Shown here piece by piece: positions 24,224 through 33,034 of a stretch of 35,464 nucleotides of DNA. The translations under genes were made by a program, and so were the position numbers. The notes under the pieces are model-generated. The model was not told the origin of the DNA and did not search any database. It saw only the letters and a program-made list of their open reading frames with translations. Numbering within the stretch: position 1 is the stretch's first letter; each line of letters opens with the position of its first letter. Source of the DNA: Clostridia bacterium (GTDB taxonomy: Bacteria; Bacillota; Clostridia; Christensenellales; CAG-1252); contig JAGCXI010000054.1 in the NCBI GenBank assembly GCA_017961365.1, forward strand, positions 1 through 35,464. The letters run 5' to 3'.

Positions 24224-25465
24224 TTACTTCACGAGGATTTTTTTGAGCTTCGCGAAGCGGGGAAGTCCATCCTCCAAAGGCGCTTTGCAGTCGCCCTGAA
24301 TGAGGGGGAGCGCATAGTCCACATAATCCTGCGTAAGACCTTTGCCCGCAGGGAGAATCCAGCTCTCGGGGATCTTCTTCTCGGTGTTCGCCGCAAGAGC
24401 GACGTCCATAAGCTCGGGCACGCAGACATAATCCTTGCCCTCTTTCCTCACGAGACAGACCATCTTGTCCGTCACGCCGCTGACCGCCGCCTGCACAGCC
24501 TTGGAACCGCAGGCGAAAGCCTCTTCGACGTCCGTCTTGCTGGCGAGATGCGCCGCGCAACGCTGCAAAAGGCTGAACTCGATGGCGCGCGTCTTCACGC
24601 CGAGCTTCTCTTTCACGAGACCCGCGAGCATCGCGCCCACGCCGCCGAGCTGCGCATGACCGAAGAGGTCGGTCTTGCTGGCGGTGAATTCGCCCACGTA
24701 CGTGCCGTCCTTGGTCTTGATGCCTTCGGAGACGACGACCATACACTTATTCTCGTTCTTCGCGCAGACATCTATCACGCTCTCGATGAATTCGTCGATG
24801 TCGAAGGGAGTCTCGGGGAGATAAATGAGATCCGCGCCGAGCCCTTTATAAGAAGCAAGCTGCGCCGCCGCGGTGAGCCAGCCGGCATTTCTGCCCATGA
24901 CTTCCACCACGCAGACCATACCGGTATTATACACCGTGGAGTCGAGTTTGAGCTCCATGATGGAGGTGGCGACATATTTCGCCGCGCTGCCGTAGCCGGG
25001 GCAATGGTCCGTGCCGAAAAGGTCATTGTCGATGGTCTTGGGCACGCCCATCACACGGCACTCATAGCCGGACTGTTGCATATATTTGCTGACCTTATTG
25101 CAAGTGTCCATGCTGTCATTACCGCCGTTATAAAGGAAGTAACGAATGTTATACTTCTTAAAGACTTCGAGAAGTCTCTTATAATCGGTCTCGTCCACAT
25201 CCGCGCTCTTGAGCTTATAACGAACGCTGCCGAGAGCGGAAGACGGGGTGTTCTTCAGAAGCTCGAGCTCCTTCATATCCTCCTCGCCGATGTCATAAAA
25301 CTGCTCGTCCAAGATGCCCTTGATGCCATGCGCCGCGCCATACACCTTCGTGATGACGTCACTATGCTTGAGCGCCTCGATGAAGACGCCCGCCGCGCTG
25401 GAATTGATGACAGACGAGGGACCGCCCGATTGACCGAAGATCAACGCGCCTTTTAATTCTTTCAT
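24224..25465 (-). CDS. Pyrophosphate-type 6-phosphofructokinase
   Basis: A 413-residue phosphofructokinase of the PPi-dependent class, catalysing reversible phosphorylation of fructose 6-phosphate. GGNDS (114-118) stands in place of ATP-type GGDGS, and PKTIDND (142-148) in place of PGTIDND; these changes mark PPi use. Length is greater than ATP-type enzymes (about 320). VVEVMGRNAGWL and ADLIYLPETPF are typical. A TTAGGAGG site precedes the ATG. It lies 87 bases downstream of pfkA but has its own promoter, so the two can be expressed separately. Confidence 0.93.
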   Translation of the reverse strand: MKELKGALIFGQSGGPSSVINSSAAGVFIEALKHSDVITKVYGAAHGIKGILDEQFYDIGEEDMKELELLKNTPSSALGSVRYKLKSADVDETDYKRLLEVFKKYNIRYFLYNGGNDSMDTCNKVSKYMQQSGYECRVMGVPKTIDNDLFGTDHCPGYGSAAKYVATSIMELKLDSTVYNTGMVCVVEVMGRNAGWLTAAAQLASYKGLGADLIYLPETPFDIDEFIESVIDVCAKNENKCMVVVSEGIKTKDGTYVGEFTASKTDLFGHAQLGGVGAMLAGLVKEKLGVKTRAIEFSLLQRCAAHLASKTDVEEAFACGSKAVQAAVSGVTDKMVCLVRKEGKDYVCVPELMDVALAANTEKKIPESWILPAGKGLTQDYVDYALPLIQGDCKAPLEDGLPRFAKLKKILVK

Positions 25466-25510
25466 GATAATCCTCCTAAAAATGGCTTTCGCCCGTATTT
25501 CCTATATAGT

Positions 25511-25539
25511 ATTCTACTATAACCGCCGCGATATCGCAA
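25511..25539 (-). promoter_or_regulatory. Promoter of the PPi-phosphofructokinase gene
   Basis: Minus strand: TTGCGA (25539-25534), 17-base spacer, TAGAAT (25516-25511). The -35 box overlaps a GCGATATCGC palindrome (about 25528-25537), a possible operator. Confidence 0.6.
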
Positions 25540-25552
25540 ACGTTTTTACGCC

Positions 25553-26515
25553 CTACAGACTGAGCATTTTCGCCTGCTCGTAAAGCGCCTCGTCGAAAGC
25601 GGGCTTAACGGCAAGCGCCTCGGCGATGGGCATCTCGATGACGTCATCCCCTTTCGAGCCGACGACGACGCCTCCTTTATTCTCCTTCAAGAGCTGAACG
25701 GCGCGGATGCCGAGCTTACTTGCGAGCACCCGATCCGCCATCGTGGGCGAGCCGCCGCGCTGGATATAGCCGAGGACAGTGCTTCGAAGCGAAAGCCCCG
25801 TGCGCGTCTTGATCTCCGTCATCGCCTCCTCCAAAGGACAAGCGCCTTCGGCGAGCACGACGATGCCGCTCGTCTTGCCCACTGCCGTGCCGCGATTTAA
25901 GACGGAAGCCACGTCGTCGAAATCCACCGTATGCTCGGGCACGAGGATGACCTCCGCGCCGCCCGCAAGCCCCGCATGGAGCGCGATCTGCCCACTATGC
26001 CGCCCCATCACCTGCACGATGACCACGCGCTCGTGAGAGCTCATCGTGTCACGGAGATTATTGATGGCGTTCAGTGCGGTATTCACCGCCGTATCGAATC
26101 CGATGGTGCGATCCGTATAGCCGAGATCATTGTCGATCGTCCCGGGGATGCCCACCGTCTTCACGCCGAAGTCATTATAAAAGTCATTCGCGCCGCGGAA
26201 AGAGCCGTCTCCGCCGATGACCACGAGCCCTTCGATATTTCGATTCGCAAGGGACTCCGCTGCCTTTTTCCTGCCCTCATAGGTATTAAATTCCGGGCAA
26301 CGCGCCGTCCTCAAGATGGTGCCGCCGCGCTGAATGGTGTCGGAGACATTTCTGCGCGACATCATATGAAGATCACCCTCGATGAGCCCCATATAGCCGC
26401 GCTCCACGCCGTACACTTCGATATTATAATAACTCGCCGCCCTGACCACCGCGCGAATGGCGGCATTCATGCCCGGGGCGTCCCCGCCCGACGTTAAAAC
26501 TGCGATACGTTTCAT
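25553..26515 (-). CDS. pfkA: ATP-dependent 6-phosphofructokinase
   Basis: A 320-residue enzyme, the usual length of bacterial PfkA. TSGGDAPGMNAAIRA (8-22), GGDGS (101-105, ATP type), PGTIDND (124-130, catalytic Asp) and VQVMGRHSGQIA are all present, as are the C-terminal effector-site regions (YIQRGGSP). The ATG at 26515 is chosen because TGAGG precedes it and the family begins MKRIAVLTSGG; the longer open frame to 26686 is not homologous. It commits fructose 6-phosphate to glycolysis irreversibly, in contrast to the reversible PPi enzyme next door. Confidence 0.96.
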   Translation of the reverse strand: MKRIAVLTSGGDAPGMNAAIRAVVRAASYYNIEVYGVERGYMGLIEGDLHMMSRRNVSDTIQRGGTILRTARCPEFNTYEGRKKAAESLANRNIEGLVVIGGDGSFRGANDFYNDFGVKTVGIPGTIDNDLGYTDRTIGFDTAVNTALNAINNLRDTMSSHERVVIVQVMGRHSGQIALHAGLAGGAEVILVPEHTVDFDDVASVLNRGTAVGKTSGIVVLAEGACPLEEAMTEIKTRTGLSLRSTVLGYIQRGGSPTMADRVLASKLGIRAVQLLKENKGGVVVGSKGDDVIEMPIAEALAVKPAFDEALYEQAKMLSL

Positions 26516-26543
26516 ATATACCTCACAAAAAAAGGATACTTGT

Positions 26544-26573
26544 ATTATAGCATTGCGCAAGGAGTCCTTACAA
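26544..26573 (-). promoter_or_regulatory. Promoter of pfkA
   Basis: Minus strand: TTGTAA (26573-26568), 18-base spacer, TATAAT (26549-26544), just downstream of the XRE gene's stop. Confidence 0.6.
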
Positions 26574-26603
26574 ATACTATTTGGAAAACAAAGCCCCCGC
26601 AGA

Positions 26604-26834
26604 CTATTGTTTTTTTCTTCCCGAATAATCCGTAATGCCGAGAATATAATCGGCGCTGACGTCAAGCAACAGACAGAGCTTGGCAAGGGTGTCTAAAGCA
26701 GGAGCACTTCTGCCGCTCAAGTATTGCGTGATCGCGGTCGGATGCACATTGATCGCCTTCGCTATCTCGCATTGTTTCAATCCGCTCGTCTCGATCTCTT
26801 TCGCGATCCTTCCCTTAATCTCCTTTATATCCAT
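26604..26834 (-). CDS. Short XRE-family HTH repressor (second copy of this design)
   Basis: A 76-residue Cro/C1-type HTH protein: EIETSGLKQCEIAKAIN, HPTAITQYLSGRSAPALDTLAKLCLLLDVSADYILG, with a short basic tail. GGAGGTGGG precedes the ATG. It resembles the repressor at 2452 in size and layout but is not a close copy. It is divergent from the repeat lipoprotein; the 102-base gap contains that gene's promoter with two direct repeats, the probable binding sites. It is likely an autoregulatory switch for the lipoprotein. Confidence 0.86.
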   Translation of the reverse strand: MDIKEIKGRIAKEIETSGLKQCEIAKAINVHPTAITQYLSGRSAPALDTLAKLCLLLDVSADYILGITDYSGRKKQ

Positions 26835-26870
26835 AGCCCACCTCCATTTCCTTCATTATGAGAAATATTT

Positions 26871-26910
26871 AGCATTGCTCTTGACAAAATAGAGTATTGC
26901 TCTATATAAT
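26871..26910 (+). promoter_or_regulatory. Promoter of the repeat lipoprotein, with paired direct repeats
   Basis: TTGACA at 26881-26886, 18-base spacer, TATAAT at 26905-26910. AGCATTGCTCT (26871-26881) and AGTATTGCTCT (26893-26903) are direct repeats 22 bases apart, about two helical turns, one touching the -35 and one inside the spacer. They are candidate repressor sites. Confidence 0.7.
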
Positions 26911-26936
26911 CAAATAAAATACAATCGGAGGAAAGT

Positions 26937-29276
26937 ATGAAAAAGAAACTACTGATTATAACATTTGCGTGCGTAGCATCCTTGCTCGTCTTGACCCTTG
27001 TGGGCTGTGGATTATTCGGCAGCAGTTCAAACAATTCATCAAGCAATAATTCCGTAAATGAAGTCGAGCAAGAACCCACCTATGAGAAAATCGCCACCGC
27101 CGCAGAGCTTGCTGATTTAGCAAATAAGGGCGGACGCTACCAACTGGCAAACGATATCGATCTCAGCGACGAAGAATGGTCACCGATCGACGCTTTCACC
27201 GGCGAATTAAACGGTGACGGGAAAACGATTCGGGGATTGAACATTTCGGGGAACAAAGAAAACATCGGATTATTCTCAACGCTGAAAGGAACGGTAAAAA
27301 ACTTGAGCCTCGCTGACGTCAACATCACGATGACCGGTAACGCAGGAACGGCGGGCGCACTCTGCGGAACGAATGAAGGAAAGATCGAAGACGTGACGGT
27401 TGGCGGCAGAATAAATGCCCCATATTATAATTTGGTCGGAGGAATCGCCGGCAAATCTACAAATACAAACATCAGCAATTGCCAAAATCAAATCCAAATA
27501 ACGGCATATGATACGGTCGGCGGGATCGTTGGGAATTTAATTGCCGCAAAAAAATCGACCTTTGGAAGCAATAAAAATTCCGCTATCGTCAACGGAAATG
27601 ACAATGTGGGCGGGATCATAGGATCTTTAACCGTAACAACCGATTGGAACAATTGGGAAGTAAGCATTAGTGATAACGGAAATAATGGGCAAGTCATCGG
27701 AAGCGGCGACTATATCGGAGGCATCATAGGCAAGGCGGTGGGCTGGAGCTATAGCTCGTACACTCATACGATCGCGATATCCGACTGCTCTAATAAAAAA
27801 GAAATCAGCGGCAGAGATTACGTCGCCGGCATTATCGGCTACGGATCATATATCAATGAAATCAGCACATGCGGCAATGCTGCCGATGTCTCCGGTAATA
27901 ATTATGTTGGCGGATATGCCGGCTATACCGGAACAAGAACAAGCATACAGCTTGCCGAGAATAATAATATCATTTCCGGAAAAGCATATATCGGCGGAAT
28001 TGCGGGAAGTACAGGAACGTTGATCAATTGTACAAACAACGGCGAGATCATTTCTTCCGGCGTAGTCATAGAGTCCTCAAACCGCATCGCATGCGTCGGC
28101 GGTATCGCAGGATGTGCAAAATCGCTGGAAAAATGCACAAATAATCGGGACATAAACGTTACGACGCAAGGCTATTATATCGCAGGCGTCGTCGGTTTGT
28201 TGAATCCGGAGAAAGGATCTTCGGTAAAACAATGTAAAAACGACAGTTCTGTCATCGGCAATTATTATGTAGGCGGCATTATCGGTTCGCTGAAAATCAA
28301 AGCGGACGATTGGAACAATTGGGATGTAAGCGTCAGCGACAACGAAAATAACGGCGAAATATCCGGCAGTGGAAATTATGTCGGGGGTATTTTCGGAAGT
28401 GCCGTAGGCTGGAGCTACAGTTCCTACACTCATACGATCACGCTATCCAGCTGCAACAATAAAAAAGAAATCAGCGGAAACGATTATACGGGCGGCATAG
28501 TCGGTTACGGAGAATACATTGACGAGATCAGCGCCTGCAACAATACTGCCGATGTCTCCGGAAACAATTACGTTGGCGGATATGCCGGCTATACCGGAAC
28601 AAGAACAAGTATACAGCTTGCCGAAAATAATAATACCATTTCCGGAAAAGCATATATCGGCGGAATTGCGGGAAGTACCGGTTCCCTGACGCTTTGCACG
28701 AACAACGGCGAGATCATTTCTTCCGGAGTCATCATAGAGTCAACCACTGGTATCGCGTGCGTCGGCGGAATCGCAGGATATGCAAAATCCTTAGAAAAAT
28801 GCACCAACAATACAGATATAACCGTTACGACGCAGGGCTATTATGTCGCGGGCATTGTCGGTTTGATGAATCCAGACAAGAAATCTTCGATAAGGCAATG
28901 TAAAAACTACGGTTCTATCAGTGGCAATTATTATGTAGGCGGCATTATCGGTTCGCTGAAAATCAAAGCGGACGATTGGAACAATTGGGATGTAAATGTC
29001 AGCGACAACGAAAACCATGGCGACATAATCGGCAGCGGACAATACGTCGGTGGCATTGTGGGAAGTGCGATAGGATGGAAATACAGCTCCTACACTCACA
29101 CGATTACCATATCAAACTGCATTAATAATAAAGAGATCGACGGATCCGTTTATTGCGGAGGCATCATCGGATATGGCGAATATGTGCCAAAAACCGATGC
29201 GATTTGGGAAACGAACACAAGCACGGGTGCCGTTTCCGGCAGCTACAGCGGCGCAAAATACGGATACTTAAAATAA
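26937..29276 (+). CDS. GLUG-repeat lipoprotein
   Basis: A 779-residue predicted lipoprotein: a KKK start, a hydrophobic signal and lipobox LVGC (lipidated Cys24), then a Ser/Asn linker. The body is made of short Gly-rich strands such as YVGGIIGS, YIGGIAGS and VGGIAGYA alternating with NNGEI or NNKEI turns, the GLUG motif pattern expected to form a right-handed beta-helix. A 222-residue block is repeated in tandem. GGAGG lies seven bases before the ATG. Composition is AT-rich compared with the neighbourhood. Surface adhesion or binding is the usual guess for such proteins; nothing in the sequence proves it. No catalytic domain is seen. Confidence 0.88.
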   Translation: MKKKLLIITFACVASLLVLTLVGCGLFGSSSNNSSSNNSVNEVEQEPTYEKIATAAELADLANKGGRYQLANDIDLSDEEWSPIDAFTGELNGDGKTIRGLNISGNKENIGLFSTLKGTVKNLSLADVNITMTGNAGTAGALCGTNEGKIEDVTVGGRINAPYYNLVGGIAGKSTNTNISNCQNQIQITAYDTVGGIVGNLIAAKKSTFGSNKNSAIVNGNDNVGGIIGSLTVTTDWNNWEVSISDNGNNGQVIGSGDYIGGIIGKAVGWSYSSYTHTIAISDCSNKKEISGRDYVAGIIGYGSYINEISTCGNAADVSGNNYVGGYAGYTGTRTSIQLAENNNIISGKAYIGGIAGSTGTLINCTNNGEIISSGVVIESSNRIACVGGIAGCAKSLEKCTNNRDINVTTQGYYIAGVVGLLNPEKGSSVKQCKNDSSVIGNYYVGGIIGSLKIKADDWNNWDVSVSDNENNGEISGSGNYVGGIFGSAVGWSYSSYTHTITLSSCNNKKEISGNDYTGGIVGYGEYIDEISACNNTADVSGNNYVGGYAGYTGTRTSIQLAENNNTISGKAYIGGIAGSTGSLTLCTNNGEIISSGVIIESTTGIACVGGIAGYAKSLEKCTNNTDITVTTQGYYVAGIVGLMNPDKKSSIRQCKNYGSISGNYYVGGIIGSLKIKADDWNNWDVNVSDNENHGDIIGSGQYVGGIVGSAIGWKYSSYTHTITISNCINNKEIDGSVYCGGIIGYGEYVPKTDAIWETNTSTGAVSGSYSGAKYGYLK
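27600..29220 (+). repeat. 666-bp tandem repeats in the lipoprotein gene
   Basis: The marker DWNNW falls at bases 27642, 28308 and 28974, exactly 666 bases (222 codons) apart each time. Copies 1 and 2 are complete and copy 3 is partial (about 80 codons). Long stretches are identical at the protein level (for example NNYVGGYAGYTGTRTS in both full copies), so the duplication is recent or kept uniform by gene conversion. The outer limits are approximate. Confidence 0.88.
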
Positions 29277-29297
29277 TCGATTTATTCAATAATGAAA

Positions 29298-29336
29298 AAC
29301 GGCGTTGTGCTTTCTCGGGCGCAACGTCGTTTTTTA
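29298..29336. terminator. Bidirectional terminator between the lipoprotein gene and dnaE
   Basis: AACGGCGTTGTGC / GCGCAACGTCGTT is a 13-bp stem (two G-T pairs) with an eight-base loop, followed by TTTTTT on the plus strand and TTTTTC on the minus strand. It ends both converging transcripts. Confidence 0.87.
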
Positions 29337-29379
29337 TTATCATCACATTTGAATGCCGAAAAGCCAATGCAGATCCCGA

Positions 29380-32300
29380 TCACCTTTTCCGCTCTTTGAT
29401 GATGAAATTCTCCGGTCCGACGAGACCATACATCTCCGCCACGAAGCCTTCGCTGTCCGCGACGGTCTTATCATGGAGATAATACTTGCCGCCCGAGAAG
29501 AAATAAAGCTGGACGCCGCCTTTATGCGCGGCGCAGATCTCCTTCGCCTTTTCATAAAGTGAAGCGTAATTCGAGGGAAGATTCACCACGTAAACGATGT
29601 TTCTTTCGGGCTTCGCCTCTTCCGTCGCAGTCACTGCCCAAGAACGGACATTGCGGATATTCAAGCTGTACTTGCCGTTTCTTTCCTTTAAGCTGCCGTC
29701 GAGGATGACGATATTTCCGGATTTCAAGAGGTCCTTTCCGCGGGCGAAGGCGCCGCCATACGCCACGCATTCAATGGTGCCGTCGAGGTCTTGGAGCTTC
29801 ATGATCGCCATCTCGTTTCCTTTCTTATCCGCCTTTTTCACGACGTCGAGCAACATGCCCGCCGCAAGGACGTTCTTCCCGTCCAGATCCGGCAGATCCA
29901 CGACGGCTTCCTCGGACTCCGCGGCGGCGAGGATCGCCTCCTCCGCTTCCGCCACCTGTCCCGTAGAGAAGGAAAGATCCTTATACGCGGCGGCATAATC
30001 TTCGAGCGGATGCCCCGAGAGATAGAGGGAGAGCACCTCGAATTCATTGTCGAGGAGCTGTCGCCTGCCGAGCTCTTTCAGCCGCACGATATCCACGTCG
30101 GTACTAAGGCTCTCGATCTCGTCGAAGAGGGAGAACTGCCCCGACATCTTCCTTTTATTATCTTCCGCGGTGGCGCTCATCACCTGCTCATAATTCGCGA
30201 TAAGGGTGGCGCGCGTCTCGCCGAGACAGTCGAAGGCGCCCGCTTTGATGAGATTCTCGATCATCGCGCGATTCGGCATGGAGGTCTGACGGCGGAAGAA
30301 ATCCGAGAGGCTCTTATACTTCCCGCCGCGCTTTCTCTCCTCGATGACGTGCCGCGCCGCGTCCTCCCCCACCGCTTTGACGGCGACGAGTCCGAAGCGA
30401 ACGGTCTTGCCGTCCGTCGTAAAGAAGACGTCTCCTTCATTGATATCGGGACGAAGCACTTGATAGCCTTTCTTGCGGAGATAATTCACGTATTTCGCCA
30501 CTTCTTTCGGATTCGTGATGCGGTCATTGATGACGGCGGCGATAAATTCCGGCGTGTAATACTTCTTCAAATACGCCGTTTCGTAAGAAAGGACGGCGTA
30601 CGCCGCCGCGTGCGATTTATTGAAAGCGTACTTTGCGAAATTCGTCATCTCGTCGAAGAGCTTGGTGGCGACTTCCTCCGTGGCGCCGCGCTTCAAAGCA
30701 CCCTCCACCGCGGTGAGATTCGCCTTGTGATAGACGGGACAGCCATGGAAGAAGATCTTCTTTTGCTCGTCCATCAGCTTGGCTTTCTTCTTGCTCATAA
30801 TGCGGCGCAGGATGTCCGCTCTGCCGTAGCTATAGCCCGCGATCTCACGCGCGATCTGCATGACCTGCTCTTGATAGACCAAGCAGCCGTAAGTCATCTC
30901 GAGGATGGGACGGAGACGCTCGTCAAGATACGTGATCTTTTCCGGATTATTCTTATTCTCGACATAGGTGTCGATGCTGTCCATCGGACCCGGGCGATAA
31001 AGCGAGATGCCTGCGATGATATCTTCCATCGAGGTGGGGCGAAGCTGGGTCATAAAGCGTTTCATCCCGCCGCTTTCAAGCTGGAAGACCGAGTCCGTAT
31101 CACCGGAGGCGATGAGCTTATAGACTTCGGGGTTCTCATAGCCGAGCTCGTGGAAATCGATGTCCACGCCGTGATTCGCTTTGATATATTGCTTCGCTTT
31201 ATTGACGTCGGTCAAGGTAACGAGCCCCAAGAAGTCCATCTTGAGCATGCCGAGGGCTTCCACCTGATCTTTGGGGTACTGCGTGGTGACGACCTCTCCG
31301 TTTCTTTGCAGCGGAACGAAATCGCCCACGACTTCTTTACAGATGACGACGCCCGCCGCGTGCATGCCCGTATTTCGCGGCATACCCTCGACTTTGAGCG
31401 CCATATCCAAGACTTTGCGTATCGTGGGATCGCTTTCATAAAGCTGGATGACGTCGGGACTGCGCTGATCGTTATGCTTCTCATCCCTGCCGAGGATGCC
31501 CTTGATACTCATCTTTCCATTCGCTTCGGGGAGCATCTTCACGAGCTTGTCCACGTCCGCGTAGGGCACTCGATACACCCTCGCGACGTCCTTGATGGCT
31601 TGCTTGGCGGCAAGGGTACCGAAGGTGATGATCCTCGTCACGCGCTCGGGGCCGTATTTTTCACGGACGTACTGAATGACCTGCTCTCTGCCTTCCATGC
31701 AGAAGTCGATATCGAAATCGGGGTTCGAGACCCTTTCTTTATTCAGGAAGCGCTCGAAAATGAGGTTAAAACGCAGGGGGTCGACATTCGTGATCCCGAT
31801 GGCATAAGCAATGATGCTGCCCACGCCGCTGCCACGTCCCGCGCCGACGGGGATGCCGTTTCGGCGAGCATAATCGATGAAATCCCAGACGATGAGATAA
31901 TACTCCGCGAAGCCCATGTCGATGATGACGGAAAGCTCGTACTCCATTCTCTCCTTGATCTCGTCCGTGATCTCGGGATAACGCTTCACGATGCCTTCAT
32001 ACGCCAAGCGGCGCAGATAGTCTCCCGCGGTCTCCCCCGTCGGCGGGATATAAGGCGGGAAAAGCGGCATCTTGAACTTGATATCCACATTGCATTTCTC
32101 GGCGATCTCGAGGGTGGTGTCCAAGGCTTCCGGGACGTTCGGGAAAAGCTCGAGCATCTCGTCATAGGTCTTGAAATAATAATAAGGACCGTTCATCCGC
32201 ATACGGGTCTCGTCGTCGATATAATGCGCCGTGCCGATACAGATCAAGACGTCCTGCATCTCGGCGTCTTCTTTCTCCACGTAATGGACGTCATTCGTGG

Positions 32301-33012
32301 CGACCACCTTGATGCCGAGCTCTTTGCTCATCTTTAAGAGATTCACCGTGACTTTCTTCTCGAGGGGGATGTCATGGTTTTGGATCTCGAAATAATAATC
32401 GTCGCCGAAGACTTCCTTAAACCAGAGCGCGAGGGAACGCGCCTTCTCGAAATCATCGTTCTGTATGGCGCGCGGCAAAATGCCCGCAATACAGGCGGAG
32501 AGGCAAACGAGCCCTTCGGAATGTGCCTTCAAGGTCTCGAAATCGATCCTCGGATGGGTGTAAAATCCATCCACCCAAGCGATGGTATTCAGCTTGCAAA
32601 GATTATAATACCCCACTTCGTTCTTCGCGAGCAGGATGAGGTGATACGTGGCGCTCGTGCGCTCTTTCACCTTAAGATCCTCGCACATATAAAATTCACA
32701 GCCGATGATGGGCTTGATGCGGAGGTGTTTCAAACGCGCGTAATCGTCCTTGGTGGGGACGACGTCGTCGAAAGCGATCTCCTCACCCGCCGCCTTCTTC
32801 TCCTCGAAGACTACGTTCTTGACCTGCTTCTCGAAATCCGCTTGCGCGGCATTATAAAAATCCACCGCGCCGTACATATTCCCGTGATCGGTGATGGCGA
32901 TGGCGGGCATATTCAAACTGCGCGCTTTGGCGAAAAGACGGTCTATCCTCGCGGCGCCGTCCAAAAGGCTGTATTCCGTGTGTAAATGCAGATGTACGAA
33001 TGGTTTGCTCAT
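29380..33012 (-). CDS. dnaE: DNA polymerase III alpha subunit, DnaE type
   Basis: A 1210-residue replicative polymerase subunit. An N-terminal PHP domain (FVHLHLHTEYSLLDG, AITDHGNMYG, VATNDVHYVE) is followed by the C-family polymerase core with the catalytic Asp pair in NPDFDIDFCMEGRE (near residue 430) and YRPGPMDSID, the helix-hairpin-helix region around 880-900 and a C-terminal OB fold (MAIMKLQDLDGTIECVAYGGAF). There is no internal exonuclease, so it is DnaE, not PolC. AGGGG precedes the ATG. It is the last gene of the hprK-murB-whiA-HPr cluster, 22 bases after the HPr-like gene. Confidence 0.96.
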   Translation of the reverse strand: MSKPFVHLHLHTEYSLLDGAARIDRLFAKARSLNMPAIAITDHGNMYGAVDFYNAAQADFEKQVKNVVFEEKKAAGEEIAFDDVVPTKDDYARLKHLRIKPIIGCEFYMCEDLKVKERTSATYHLILLAKNEVGYYNLCKLNTIAWVDGFYTHPRIDFETLKAHSEGLVCLSACIAGILPRAIQNDDFEKARSLALWFKEVFGDDYYFEIQNHDIPLEKKVTVNLLKMSKELGIKVVATNDVHYVEKEDAEMQDVLICIGTAHYIDDETRMRMNGPYYYFKTYDEMLELFPNVPEALDTTLEIAEKCNVDIKFKMPLFPPYIPPTGETAGDYLRRLAYEGIVKRYPEITDEIKERMEYELSVIIDMGFAEYYLIVWDFIDYARRNGIPVGAGRGSGVGSIIAYAIGITNVDPLRFNLIFERFLNKERVSNPDFDIDFCMEGREQVIQYVREKYGPERVTRIITFGTLAAKQAIKDVARVYRVPYADVDKLVKMLPEANGKMSIKGILGRDEKHNDQRSPDVIQLYESDPTIRKVLDMALKVEGMPRNTGMHAAGVVICKEVVGDFVPLQRNGEVVTTQYPKDQVEALGMLKMDFLGLVTLTDVNKAKQYIKANHGVDIDFHELGYENPEVYKLIASGDTDSVFQLESGGMKRFMTQLRPTSMEDIIAGISLYRPGPMDSIDTYVENKNNPEKITYLDERLRPILEMTYGCLVYQEQVMQIAREIAGYSYGRADILRRIMSKKKAKLMDEQKKIFFHGCPVYHKANLTAVEGALKRGATEEVATKLFDEMTNFAKYAFNKSHAAAYAVLSYETAYLKKYYTPEFIAAVINDRITNPKEVAKYVNYLRKKGYQVLRPDINEGDVFFTTDGKTVRFGLVAVKAVGEDAARHVIEERKRGGKYKSLSDFFRRQTSMPNRAMIENLIKAGAFDCLGETRATLIANYEQVMSATAEDNKRKMSGQFSLFDEIESLSTDVDIVRLKELGRRQLLDNEFEVLSLYLSGHPLEDYAAAYKDLSFSTGQVAEAEEAILAAAESEEAVVDLPDLDGKNVLAAGMLLDVVKKADKKGNEMAIMKLQDLDGTIECVAYGGAFARGKDLLKSGNIVILDGSLKERNGKYSLNIRNVRSWAVTATEEAKPERNIVYVVNLPSNYASLYEKAKEICAAHKGGVQLYFFSGGKYYLHDKTVADSEGFVAEMYGLVGPENFIIKERKR

Positions 33013-33034
33013 CTTTTGTCCCCTATCTTTTGCT

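Noticed and set aside
26516-26686. 57-residue N-terminal extension of pfkA
   Set aside because: It would run through the pfkA promoter and the end of the XRE gene, and the family begins at MKRIAVLTSGG, which has its own ribosome site.
27600-29220. CRISPR-like array
   Set aside because: The repeats are 666 bp, in frame and coding, with no short repeat-spacer pattern and no cas genes.
29791-32337. 848-residue open frame on the plus strand inside dnaE
   Set aside because: It is fully antisense to dnaE, has no ribosome site and its protein is low-complexity Arg/Asp/His-rich, an effect of GC-rich codons on the other strand.
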